Source of the DNA: Proteobacteria bacterium UBA652
GTDB taxonomy: Bacteria; Pseudomonadota; Gammaproteobacteria; Nitrosococcales; Methylophagaceae
Length of the DNA: 64,000 nucleotides
Direction of reading: 5' to 3'
NCBI GenBank assembly: GCA_002299915.1
Contig: DBOG01000042.1
Span: 48,193-112,192 of the forward strand
Shown here: positions 55,841-64,000 of the stretch, piece by piece
How the letters are laid out: each line of letters starts with the position of its first letter
Numbering within the stretch: the stretch's first letter is position 1
Translations under genes and position numbers: made by a program
The notes under the pieces: generated by a model
Told to the model about the DNA's origin: nothing
What the model saw: the letters and a program-made list of their open reading frames with translations, nothing else
Database searches by the model: none

Positions 55841-57607
55841 TTATTTAGAATGCAGTGTTTTTCTTGGCGGCATCAAATCGGTAATCGTGCCTTCTGCCAT
55901 TTCAGCGGCAAAAGCCAAGGTTTCCGATAAAGTCGGATGCGGGTGAATGGTTAAGCCAATATCTTCCGCATCTGCGCCCATTTCTAACGCTAACACCGCT
56001 TCAGCAATCAGTTCACCTGCATTTGGCCCGACAATGCCGGCACCAATAATTTTACCCGTTTCTTTTTCAAACAAGGCCTTGGTTAAGCCTTCATCACGGC
56101 CTAAGCTTAAACTACGTCCACTCGCTGCCCACGGGAAAGCGCCTTTGACATAATCGATACCCTGCGCTTTCGCTTCAATTTCCGTTACGCCCATCCAAGC
56201 CACTTCTGGATCGGTGTAGGCAACGGATGGAATGGTCATCGGATCAAAGGCGGATTTATGGCCTGCAATCACTTCCGCAGCGACTTTAGCCTCATGCACC
56301 GCTTTATGCGCTAACATTGGCTGACCAACAATATCGCCAATCGCATAGATATGTGGCACATTCGTCGTCATCTGAGCATCAACATTGATGAAGCCCCAAT
56401 CATCAACAGCCACGCCAGCTAAATCGGCATCAATTAACTTGCCATTAGGCGAACGGCCAACGGCCACTAAGATCTTATCGAACATAACCGTATCAGGTGC
56501 GTCTTTGCCTTCAAGCGTGACTTTCAGGCCTTTTTTCTGCGGTTCAATCTTCGCCACTTTGGTATTCAAATAAATCGCTTCGTATTGACCTTGTACTTTT
56601 TTCAATAACGGTTTAACAATATCTTTATCTGCACCGGGAATCAAACCATCTTGCATTTCGACAATGGTAATTTTCGAACCTAATGCGTTATACACGGTCG
56701 CCATTTCCAGGCCGATAATCCCGCCACCAATCACCAATAGATTTTCAGGCACATCCGCCAAATCCAAGGCATCCGTTGAATCCATCATGCGTGGATCATC
56801 ATTCGGGAATACAGGTACTTTAGTTACCCGGGAACCGGCTGCAATAATGCATTTCTCAAAGCCAATCGTTTGTTCGCCATCGGCGGTGATGACTTTCATC
56901 GTATGCGAACCCGCAAAGCGCGCTTCACCTTGAATAATGGTCACCTTGCGGCGTTTTGCCAAACCCATTAAACCGCCTGTTAGGTTTTCAACAATGCTGT
57001 TTTTCCACGATTCAATTTTGCGAATATCGACTTTAGGATCGGAAAATGTCACCCCATGCGCGCCCATATCAGCCGCTTCATTGATAATTTGTGCAGTATG
57101 CAATAAGGCTTTTGACGGGATACAACCCACATTCAAACACACGCCACCAATGCGTTCATGGCGCTCGATCATCACGACTTTCTTACCTAAATCGGCTGCG
57201 CGGAAGGCGGCTGTATAGCCGCCAGGGCCTGAGCCTAACACTAATACTTCAGCCTGAATATCTGCATCACTTACGGCACTGCTTACCGCAGTCGATACTG
57301 TTTCTGGCGCTTCTTTTTCTGGTGTTGCCGCTGTCGCGGCTGTCTCTTTCGATACTGCTTCAGTGTTGCCCGCCACTTCTAGTGTTAAAATCACCGCACC
57401 TTCAGCGACTTTATCGCCAACAGCCACATTCATACTAACGATCTTGCCAGATTCTGTGCTGGGGATTTCCATTGCGGCTTTATCTGATTCTAGCGTAATC
57501 AAATCTTGATTCGCTTCAATTTCATCGCCCACGCTGACTAAGACTTCAATAATTTCTACCGCATCAAAATCACCAATATCGGGTACCGTAATTTCAATCG
57601 TACTCAT
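55841..57607 (-). CDS. lpdA: Dihydrolipoyl dehydrogenase with N-terminal lipoyl domain (PDH E3)
   Basis: A 588-aa protein, longer than a plain E3 because it begins with a lipoyl domain (about 1-78; lipoyl-lysine Lys43 in [10 protein letters not shown]) and an Ala/Glu linker. The flavoprotein part has the FAD motif [19 protein letters not shown]. The redox disulfide is Cys157-Cys162 ([13 protein letters not shown]), the NAD motif is [16 protein letters not shown], and the C-terminal HPHPTLSE carries the His-Glu pair. It overlaps the aceF stop by 4 bp. Confidence 0.95.
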   Translation of the reverse strand: MSTIEITVPDIGDFDAVEIIEVLVSVGDEIEANQDLITLESDKAAMEIPSTESGKIVSMNVAVGDKVAEGAVILTLEVAGNTEAVSKETAATAATPEKEAPETVSTAVSSAVSDADIQAEVLVLGSGPGGYTAAFRAADLGKKVVMIERHERIGGVCLNVGCIPSKALLHTAQIINEAADMGAHGVTFSDPKVDIRKIESWKNSIVENLTGGLMGLAKRRKVTIIQGEARFAGSHTMKVITADGEQTIGFEKCIIAAGSRVTKVPVFPNDDPRMMDSTDALDLADVPENLLVIGGGIIGLEMATVYNALGSKITIVEMQDGLIPGADKDIVKPLLKKVQGQYEAIYLNTKVAKIEPQKKGLKVTLEGKDAPDTVMFDKILVAVGRSPNGKLIDADLAGVAVDDWGFINVDAQMTTNVPHIYAIGDIVGQPMLAHKAVHEAKVAAEVIAGHKSAFDPMTIPSVAYTDPEVAWMGVTEIEAKAQGIDYVKGAFPWAASGRSLSLGRDEGLTKALFEKETGKIIGAGIVGPNAGELIAEAVLALEMGADAEDIGLTIHPHPTLSETLAFAAEMAEGTITDLMPPRKTLHSK

Positions 57608-58908
57608 AACATCACCTTTCTAATATCAGATAAGGTTTGGCTGAGGCAGGTTGTGAACCTTGCGCCCATCGCGCCATCGACCACACGATGGTCATAAGAA
57701 ACAGACAGCGGCAGCATCAAGCGGGGTTGGAAGTCTTTACCATCCCACACCGGCGCCATTTTATGCCGTCCCACACCCAAAATAGCGACTTCAGGCGCAT
57801 TCACAATCGGGGTGAAGTGGCTGCCACCGATGCCGCCTAAACTAGAGATAGAGAAGGTGCCACCTTGTAAATCTTTTGCCGTTAACGCGCCATCACGTGC
57901 GCGCGCACTGATTTCGCCAAGCTCACCTGCTAATTCGATAAAACCTTTTTTATCGACATCTTTAATCACCGGCACCATCAAACCATTTGGCGTATCGACT
58001 GCAACACCAATATTGTAATAACTTTTAACGATTAAGCTTTCTTTATCTTCGCTCAGCGATGCATTGAGTTCAGGATAGCGTTTTAAGCTGGCCACAACTG
58101 CCTTCATAATAAAGACTAACGGCGTTAAATTAACACCCTGTTTGGCAGCTGAATCTTTTTGCCCTTTTCTAAACGCTTCTAATTCCGTAATATCCGCTTC
58201 ATCAAACTGGGTGACATGGGGAATATTGAGCCAGCAAGCATGCAAATGCTTGCCTGAAATTTTCTTAATACGAGATAATTCAACATTTTCAATCGCACCA
58301 AATTTCTCATAATTACCGACTGGTACCGGTGGAATAGCTGAACCGCCTGCGGCAGGTGCAGGGGCGTTAATTTTTTGTTTCACAAAATTTTGCACATCGG
58401 CCTTCGTGATCCGACCTTTTACGCCTGACCCCCCGACAGTGCTGAGCACCACACCCAATTCACGGGCAAACTGACGTACCGATGGCGAAGCATGGGCATG
58501 TTTCGCGCCTGATTTGGTATCGGGTGCGAATGGGATGCTTTCAACTAATTCTGGCGCGGGTGCTGGTGCTGCGGTAGGTGTTTCTGCTTTAGCAACCGGT
58601 GCAGGTGCTGCTTTCTCTGCTACTTTCGGCGCTGCTTCAGCCTCTTCCTCACTTTTATCTATACTGGCACTCACTTCAATCACCGCAATAATAGAGCCTT
58701 CTTTCACCTTATCACCCAATGCGACTCTGAATTCTTTAATCACGCCTGCATGCGAGGCCGGAATTTCCATTGCGGCCTTATCTGATTCTAAGGTGATTAG
58801 ATCTTGGTTTTCTTCAACTGTATCGCCAACAGCCGCCAAGACTTCAATAATTTCGACTTCATCAAAATCACCAATATCAGGCACTACTAATTCAATTAAA
58901 TCTGCCAT
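57604..58908 (-). CDS. aceF: Pyruvate dehydrogenase E2, dihydrolipoyllysine acetyltransferase
   Basis: A 434-aa protein. One lipoyl domain (about 1-80; Lys44 in [10 protein letters not shown]), an Ala/Pro-rich hinge, a peripheral-subunit-binding domain (about 138-172, [13 protein letters not shown]) and the catalytic domain with the active-site [15 protein letters not shown] near the C-terminus. E. coli AceF has three lipoyl domains; here a single one is balanced by the extra lipoyl domain on E3. It lies 2 bp after aceE. Confidence 0.95.
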   Translation of the reverse strand: MADLIELVVPDIGDFDEVEIIEVLAAVGDTVEENQDLITLESDKAAMEIPASHAGVIKEFRVALGDKVKEGSIIAVIEVSASIDKSEEEAEAAPKVAEKAAPAPVAKAETPTAAPAPAPELVESIPFAPDTKSGAKHAHASPSVRQFARELGVVLSTVGGSGVKGRITKADVQNFVKQKINAPAPAAGGSAIPPVPVGNYEKFGAIENVELSRIKKISGKHLHACWLNIPHVTQFDEADITELEAFRKGQKDSAAKQGVNLTPLVFIMKAVVASLKRYPELNASLSEDKESLIVKSYYNIGVAVDTPNGLMVPVIKDVDKKGFIELAGELGEISARARDGALTAKDLQGGTFSISSLGGIGGSHFTPIVNAPEVAILGVGRHKMAPVWDGKDFQPRLMLPLSVSYDHRVVDGAMGARFTTCLSQTLSDIRKVML

Positions 58909-58910
58909 AT

Positions 58911-61565
58911 TTACGCCTTAATAGGATTCAATGCGTCGGCATTGATCTTGTATTGTTTAATCGCTTTCGCAACTACATCGTGTTTGATATCACCGTTATT
59001 CGCTAACGTATCTAGAGTGGCGACGACAACGTGATAACGATCCACTTCAAAATGACTACGCAATTTCTCACGGGTATCACTACGACCAAATCCATCAGTA
59101 CCCAGTACGGTATAAGGTGCCTTAATCCAAGGACGAAGTTGTTCTGCATATAAACGCATATAATCAGTCGATGCCACGACGACACCGGCTTGACCATCTA
59201 AACATTCCTCAAGATAACTACGTTTTTTCTTCGCTGAAGGGTGTAAGCGATTATCGCGATCAATCGCCATCGCTTCACGTGTTAATTCATTGATGCTGGT
59301 CGCACTCCACACGGTTGCCGATACTTTCCAGTCTTTTTCAAGCATCTCTGCGGCCGCTTCTACTTCACGCAGAATCGTACCACTACCCAATAATTGGGCT
59401 TTCAATTTATGCTTGCCACCGGCTTTAAGCTGATATAAGCCTTTGATAATGCCTGCTTCAGCACCTTTTGGCATCGCAGGATGGGTATAATTTTCATTCA
59501 TCGCCGTAATGTAATAGAACACACTTTCTTGCTCTTCATACATCCGGCGGAAGCCTTCATGCACAATCACCGCCATTTCGTAAGCATAGGTTGGATCGTA
59601 GCTAATGCAATTTGGAATGGTGGTTGCTTGGATTAAGCTATGGCCATCTTGATGTTGCAAGCCTTCACCATTCAATGAAGTACGGCCTGCTGTCGCGCCA
59701 ATCAAGAAGCCTTTGGCCTGAATATCACCCGCCAACCACGCCAAGTCACCAATCCGCTGGAAACCAAACATGGAATAGTAAATATAGAATGGCACCATAT
59801 TGACGTCATAGTTTGAGTAGGCAGTGGCAGCCGATATCCATTCAGACATCGCGCCGGCTTCATTGATCCCTTCTTGCAAGATCTGGCCTTTAGTATCTTC
59901 ACGATACCACATGACTTTACCTGAATCTTCAGGTTCATACAGCTGGCCAGATGAAGAATAGATACCAAATGAACGGAACAAACCTTCCATCCCAAAGGTA
60001 CGCGCTTCATCAGGTACGATAGGCACAATATTTTTACCCACTGCTTTATCGCGAATCAACGCTGTGATGATCCGTACAAATGCCATCGTAGTTGAAATTT
60101 CCCGATCACCTGTTGCTTTCATGACGGCATCAAAGATCTTCAAATCAGGTGTTTTCAATGCAGGCGCACTATGATTGCGTTTTGGCAAGAAACCACCTAA
60201 GGCTTCGCGGCGTTCTAATAAGTATTTCTTCTCTTCGCTATCATTATCTAGGGTAATAAATGGAATATCACCAATTTGAGCATCCGACACGGGAATGTTA
60301 AACCGATCACGGAAACGCTTCATTTGTTCGAGATCTAAATTCTTCTGAGAATGCGTGGTATTTTGCGCTTCACCTGCATCCCCCATACCATAACCTTTAA
60401 CCGTTTTAGCTAAGATAACCGTCGGCTGGTCTTTATGATCGCTAGCACGTTTATAGGCCGCATAAATCTTCCGTGGATCATGTCCACCGCGGCTTAAATG
60501 CCAGATATCTTGATCGGTCATATCCGACACCATCTCTAATAGCTCAGGATATTTACCAAAGAAATGTTTGCGGACATAAGCACCATCTTTTGCTTTATAG
60601 TTCTGATATTCGCCATCCACGACTTCTTCCATTCGCTTAAGCAACAAGCCTGTTTTGTCTTTTGCAAGCAGCTGGTCCCATTCAGAGCCCCACACTACTT
60701 TAATTACATTCCAGCCCGCACCACGGAAAATCCCTTCCAATTCTTGAATGATTTTACCGTTACCTCGCACAGGCCCATCTAAACGCTGCAAATTACAGTT
60801 AATCACGAATGTTAAGTTATCAAGCTTCTCACGCCCCGCCAAGGTAATCGCACCCAATGACTCTGGCTCATCCATTTCGCCATCACCCAGATATGCCCAC
60901 ACATTCCGACCCGCAGTTTCTTTAATTTCACGATGTTCCATATACTTCATAAAACGTGCTTGATAAATAGCAAGGATAGGGCCTAAACCCATTGATACCG
61001 TTGGAAACTGCCAATAATCTGGCATTAGCCAAGGATGTGGATACGATGATAAACCGTTGCCATCTGCTTCAAATCGGAAATTTAATAGCTGTTCTTCGCT
61101 TAACCGCCCTTCTAAGAAAGAACGTGCATAGATACCAGGCGAAATATGGCCTTGGAAAAACACCATATCGGCACCATTGCCATATTCATCACCTTTAAAG
61201 AAATGATTGAAACCCACATCATATAAGGTTGCAGAAGATGAGAAACTCGCAATATGGCCACCGACCGCACCAGGCTTCATATTCGCCTTGGTCACCATCG
61301 CCATCGCATTCCAGCGAATATAAGAACCCAACTTCGCTTCCATTTCCTGATTGCCAGGAAGCCGTTCTTGTTGATCAACTGGGATGCTATTAATATAGGC
61401 TGTATTCGCCGTATACGGCATGTTAATCCCTGAACGGCGAGCAACATCAATCAGCTTTTCTAATAGATGATGTGCTTTTTCATCACCCTCTACTTCAATT
61501 AATGATTCTAATGCGTCTAGCCATTCTTGTGTTTCTTGTGGATCGTTATCAACAAAATCAGTCAT
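58911..61565 (-). CDS. aceE: Pyruvate dehydrogenase E1 component (homodimeric AceE)
   Basis: An 884-aa thiamine-diphosphate enzyme that decarboxylates pyruvate. The ThDP motif is in [18 protein letters not shown] through [17 protein letters not shown], and conserved segments [16 protein letters not shown] and KTVKGYGMG are present. The length matches AceE. The SD AAGAAGG precedes the ATG. First gene of aceE-aceF-lpdA. Confidence 0.96.
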   Translation of the reverse strand: MTDFVDNDPQETQEWLDALESLIEVEGDEKAHHLLEKLIDVARRSGINMPYTANTAYINSIPVDQQERLPGNQEMEAKLGSYIRWNAMAMVTKANMKPGAVGGHIASFSSSATLYDVGFNHFFKGDEYGNGADMVFFQGHISPGIYARSFLEGRLSEEQLLNFRFEADGNGLSSYPHPWLMPDYWQFPTVSMGLGPILAIYQARFMKYMEHREIKETAGRNVWAYLGDGEMDEPESLGAITLAGREKLDNLTFVINCNLQRLDGPVRGNGKIIQELEGIFRGAGWNVIKVVWGSEWDQLLAKDKTGLLLKRMEEVVDGEYQNYKAKDGAYVRKHFFGKYPELLEMVSDMTDQDIWHLSRGGHDPRKIYAAYKRASDHKDQPTVILAKTVKGYGMGDAGEAQNTTHSQKNLDLEQMKRFRDRFNIPVSDAQIGDIPFITLDNDSEEKKYLLERREALGGFLPKRNHSAPALKTPDLKIFDAVMKATGDREISTTMAFVRIITALIRDKAVGKNIVPIVPDEARTFGMEGLFRSFGIYSSSGQLYEPEDSGKVMWYREDTKGQILQEGINEAGAMSEWISAATAYSNYDVNMVPFYIYYSMFGFQRIGDLAWLAGDIQAKGFLIGATAGRTSLNGEGLQHQDGHSLIQATTIPNCISYDPTYAYEMAVIVHEGFRRMYEEQESVFYYITAMNENYTHPAMPKGAEAGIIKGLYQLKAGGKHKLKAQLLGSGTILREVEAAAEMLEKDWKVSATVWSATSINELTREAMAIDRDNRLHPSAKKKRSYLEECLDGQAGVVVASTDYMRLYAEQLRPWIKAPYTVLGTDGFGRSDTREKLRSHFEVDRYHVVVATLDTLANNGDIKHDVVAKAIKQYKINADALNPIKA

Positions 61566-61624
61566 ACAATACCTTCTTAAATTCTGAGGAGTTGCTTATT
61601 CATCAATTGAATTTACAAGGTCAT

Positions 61625-61633
61625 ATTGTAACA
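61625..61633 (-). promoter_or_regulatory. Extended -10 promoter candidate for the PDH operon
   Basis: On the minus strand, TGTTACAAT (61633-61625) fits an extended -10 element, about 60 bp before the aceE start. No clear -35 box. No PdhR-like operator was recognised. The rest of 61566-61731 shows nothing further. Confidence 0.35.
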
Positions 61634-61731
61634 GTTTTTACTGAATTCTAAAGTGAAAATAACGTGTTTTATAGACAGCTAAACGCCTTACAAGCGACTT
61701 GGTACCCTTCGATTTAATAATTTGTTGTTTG

Positions 61732-62331
61732 CTAAGATGCGGGTGCGAGTTTTAGGCGTTGTTTTTGATAATATTTATAGATCCGTACGCCCAATAATAA
61801 AACAAGCAATGCAATATAAAATAAAGGCTCCGTTTTGTCCTGTTTCACCATCATATAAAAATGCACAGATGTCGCAATAGCGATGGCATAGGTTAAACGG
61901 TGTAATTTCTTCCAGCGTCGACCACCTAATTTTTTTACCATTCTATTATTAGAAGTAATGACAAGGGGAATTAGAGCGGTAAAGGTGAAAAATCCAATGG
62001 TAATAAAAGGTCGCTTGATAATATCTTTTAGAATTTCATCCCATTCAAAAAATTGATCCAGCCAGAGATACATCGTGACATGAAGCACGGCATAAAAAAA
62101 CACATATAAACCGAGCATTCGTCGAATCGTCATCAATTGATTCCATCCCGTTAACCAACGCAGTGGGGTAATGAGCAAGGTTAGCCATAAAAACCGCATG
62201 GCCCAATCGCCTAAATCACGGGTAATCGCTTCAATCGGATTGGCACCTAATTGATGGGTGAATAAAGCATAGATCAACCAAGAAACAGGAAGTAAGCTAA
62301 TGATAAATACACTTGTTTTGAATTTTGACAC
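61732..62331 (-). CDS. msrQ: MsrQ, heme membrane subunit of the MsrPQ methionine sulfoxide reductase
   Basis: A 199-aa membrane protein with about six helices. It carries the conserved GxWALRxL-type region (RDLGDWAMRFLWLTL), MLGLYVFFYAVLHVTMYLWLD and RRWKKLHRLTYAIAIATSVHFYMM. The histidines in the last two segments ligate heme. It passes electrons from the quinone pool to periplasmic MsrP. It starts 11 bp after msrP. Confidence 0.93.
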   Translation of the reverse strand: MSKFKTSVFIISLLPVSWLIYALFTHQLGANPIEAITRDLGDWAMRFLWLTLLITPLRWLTGWNQLMTIRRMLGLYVFFYAVLHVTMYLWLDQFFEWDEILKDIIKRPFITIGFFTFTALIPLVITSNNRMVKKLGGRRWKKLHRLTYAIAIATSVHFYMMVKQDKTEPLFYIALLVLLLGVRIYKYYQKQRLKLAPAS

Positions 62332-62342
62332 CGTTCCGTGTC

Positions 62343-63299
62343 CTAAAAGTTTTTGACCAGGTCCATGCCTTCATACAAACTGGCAACATGATCAGCATAG
62401 CCATTAAACATCAAGGTTTTACGTTTTCTAAGTTCACCAATTCGGCGTTCACGGCTTTGGCTCCAACGCGGATGTGGCACATCAGGATTTACATTAGAAT
62501 AAAAACCATACTCAGTTGGCCCCGCTTTCATCCATGCTGACTGCGGCATTTCTTCAACAAACCGAATGCCGACGATAGATTTAATGCTTTTAAAGCCATA
62601 TTTCCAGGGCACAACCAACCGAATCGGTGCCCCATTTTGGCCTAATAATTCCTGACCATACAAGCCAACCGCCAACATTGTTAGGGGATTCATTGCCTCA
62701 TCAATCCGTAAGCCTTCTGTATAAGGCCAGTCCAACACATTGCGTTTAATCATAATATCAGGATCATAAAGGGTGGTAAATTCTACAAATTTAGCTTTTG
62801 AATTTGGTTTAGCCTGTTTTAAGACATCAGACAGTGAAAAACCGACCCATGGAATCACCATTGACCAGCCTTCCACACACCGCATCCGGTAAATCCGTTC
62901 TTCTAAAGGATAAGGCTTAATAAAATCATCATAGCCATAACTACCAGGGTTGTCACACTCGCCTTCAACCACGATTTTCCACGGCTGTGAATTATCAGGA
63001 AAGCCAACCGCATTACGTGCGGGTGAATCCTTACCCGTTCCAAACTCATAAAAATTATTATAGGTCGTCACATCCCGAAAAGAAGTTTTTTTCTCATCGA
63101 TCGACAGATTACTACTGACTAAATCGGTCCAAGTTGGCGAGGGTATGGCAGGTGCCTCTTTTGCTAATGCTAAGCCACTCACACTACCAAGTGCCAAGGC
63201 AGCACCACCCGCCAAAAAATCACGACGTTTTAAATATACATCATAATCTGTAATGTCACTTGCCGCGGGTTCATTCCAACGATTTTTCTTAATATTCAT
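62343..63299 (-). CDS. msrP: MsrP, periplasmic molybdopterin methionine sulfoxide reductase
   Basis: A 318-aa protein exported by Tat: the twin-arginine motif is in [16 protein letters not shown] (about 23-38). The molybdenum-coordinating Cys141 is in [15 protein letters not shown]. Other conserved parts are [33 protein letters not shown] and the C-terminal PHPRWSQ. With MsrQ it repairs oxidised methionines in envelope proteins after chlorine or copper-linked oxidative stress. It lies 3 bp after the DoxX-type gene. Confidence 0.95.
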   Translation of the reverse strand: MNIKKNRWNEPAASDITDYDVYLKRRDFLAGGAALALGSVSGLALAKEAPAIPSPTWTDLVSSNLSIDEKKTSFRDVTTYNNFYEFGTGKDSPARNAVGFPDNSQPWKIVVEGECDNPGSYGYDDFIKPYPLEERIYRMRCVEGWSMVIPWVGFSLSDVLKQAKPNSKAKFVEFTTLYDPDIMIKRNVLDWPYTEGLRIDEAMNPLTMLAVGLYGQELLGQNGAPIRLVVPWKYGFKSIKSIVGIRFVEEMPQSAWMKAGPTEYGFYSNVNPDVPHPRWSQSRERRIGELRKRKTLMFNGYADHVASLYEGMDLVKNF

Positions 63300-63302
63300 C
63301 TG

Positions 63303-63893
63303 TTATCCTTTATCTCGATATTTTTTTGCTATCCAATGGTCTAAACTGAAATATTTACCTGCGCCAATAAAGAATAATACAAGCAACATAATAAAATAGG
63401 TTGTAGCGAACTCAATCCCATTATTCAATATAACAAAATTACCTTGTTCGGTGAGCCATTCATAATTACCATGCTCTTTTAACAGACTACGTGCTGCTGA
63501 CACTTGTTCGCCTGCTGAGTCTGAAATTGCCAACCAACCATTTTGCCAATGCACCGTCACCGCAGCCACAACCATCGTAATCATTAAGGGAATCGAAATC
63601 CACCGGACAGCCAAACCCAATACCAATAGAATGGCACCAAAATATTCAGCGCCCCATGCTAGATACGCCATCATCTCAGGAAATGGCAATCCTAATCCCC
63701 ATTCAGCATTACCAAACCAGTCAATGGTACTTTGCAATGAACTGTCGCTATCAAATGGATTCCATTTTTTATTCGCTGCCATCCAAAATATGGGTGCTAA
63801 ATATAACCGCAACGCTAGCGGCGCTAAAAAGTCTACAGCCTGTGTTTTATCCAGCAGCCCTTGAAAGAAATTAGCAGTTCGATATAGTGACAT
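63303..63893 (-). CDS. DoxX family membrane protein, HvfX/bufferin-locus type
   Basis: A 196-aa protein with about four hydrophobic helices: FLAPLALRLYLAPIFWMAAN (about 23-42), MAYLAWGAEYFGAILLVLGLAVR, ISIPLMITMVVAAVTVHW (with a conserved-looking His), and a C-terminal helix containing YFIMLLVLFFIGAGKYFSLD. It is of the DoxX/SURF4 group. Some members are the X component of Hvf/Buf copper-binding RiPP operons. That subtype is suggested here by the upstream gene ending EGKCGGDK, and is an inference. It is followed directly by msrP, so an operon doxX-msrP-msrQ is likely. Confidence 0.8.
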   Translation of the reverse strand: MSLYRTANFFQGLLDKTQAVDFLAPLALRLYLAPIFWMAANKKWNPFDSDSSLQSTIDWFGNAEWGLGLPFPEMMAYLAWGAEYFGAILLVLGLAVRWISIPLMITMVVAAVTVHWQNGWLAISDSAGEQVSAARSLLKEHGNYEWLTEQGNFVILNNGIEFATTYFIMLLVLFFIGAGKYFSLDHWIAKKYRDKG

Positions 63894-63910
63894 TATCTTC
63901 TCCGGTGCAT

Positions 63911-63942
63911 TTTATAAAAAAGGGCTCGCAAGCGAGCCCTTT
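63911..63942 (-). terminator. Strong hairpin between the HvfA-like gene and the DoxX gene
   Basis: A near-perfect 10-bp stem (AAGGGCTCGC/GCGAGCCCTT, 63920-63941) with a short AA centre. On the minus strand it is followed by T6 and TATAAAA. It would end most transcripts of the upstream gene just after its stop (63974), lowering doxX-msrPQ expression relative to the precursor. Confidence 0.75.
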
Positions 63943-63973
63943 CAAATGATGATACTAGTGACCAAATGTAGGC

Positions 63974-64000
63974 TTATTTATCGCCGCCACATTTTCCTTC
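63974..64000 (-). CDS. C-terminal end of an HvfA/bufferin-like RiPP precursor (cut by window edge)
   Basis: Only eight codons and the stop fall inside the window; on the minus strand they read EGKCGGDK followed by TAA. The EGKCG unit, usually tandemly repeated near the C-terminus, is the hallmark of HvfA-type oxazolone/thioamide-modified copper-binding peptides. The next gene is a DoxX protein, which such operons contain. Eight residues cannot prove the family; the other two minus-strand frames give no such motif. Confidence 0.5.
   Translation of the reverse strand, partial: EGKCGGDK

Overview
The window is a continuous stretch of gammaproteobacterial chromosome with moderate to low GC. Gene content (tig-clpP-clpX-lon, dedD/cvpA/purF, the yceD-rpmF-plsX-fab cluster, zipA-ligA, hrpA, an AceE-type pyruvate dehydrogenase) and a formaldehyde-activating-enzyme homologue suggest a methylotrophic gammaproteobacterium of the Methylophaga/Piscirickettsiaceae kind. 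The lineage is inferred from gene content and protein character only; no rRNA or tRNA gene was seen.

Layout. 1-7.7 kb (+): end of trigger factor, ClpP, ClpX and Lon with a candidate sigma-32 promoter, a SPOR protein, CvpA and PurF. 7.8-18.6 kb (+): a long fatty-acid/housekeeping run (yceD, rpmF, plsX, fabH, fabD, fabG, acpP, fabF, pabC, mltG, tmk, holB, pilZ, tatD), followed by a lipoprotein SGNH esterase. 19.35-20.3 kb is an accessory scar. It holds a stump resembling the N-terminus of a WYL-type regulator, isolated type I-F-like CRISPR repeats without cas genes, and a two-gene ribbon-helix-helix operon behind a promoter with tandem operator-like repeats. 20.5-24.5 kb (+) is an uncharacterised four-gene operon: helical protein, membrane protein, coiled-coil protein with a Gly/Arg-rich tail, and a DUF3010-like protein. 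24.5-31 kb: an oxidoreductase, then minus-strand YoaA/DinG helicase, a GIDE-like/LemA pair, a Fae paralogue apparently lacking the catalytic histidine, a Cys/His-rich protein and YcgN.

31-43 kb: polyphosphate kinase, RlmKL, YhbY, a nitroreductase, a secreted pentapeptide protein, HrpA and a PAS-GGDEF-EAL protein. 43-46 kb (+): glycine-zipper protein, PepSY protein and a PhoPQ-like two-component system. 46-51 kb (-): zipA-ligA-ybiB-yjbQ-yjgA. 51-56 kb: QueF, an FGGY kinase, a possible ATT-initiated small membrane protein, ArgG, a VapBC module and an orphan Dam-type methylase. Two copies of a ~70-bp palindromic repeat lie at 51.5 and 55.8 kb. 55.8-61.6 kb (-): the aceE-aceF-lpdA operon.

The right edge (61.7-64 kb, minus strand) holds MsrQ, MsrP, a DoxX/HvfX-type membrane protein and, cut by the window end, the last eight codons of a gene ending in EGKCGGDK. 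That ending matches the EGKCG repeat signature of HvfA/bufferin-type copper-binding RiPP precursors. With the DoxX neighbour it suggests a copper RiPP locus that continues beyond the window, next to a periplasmic methionine-sulfoxide repair system.
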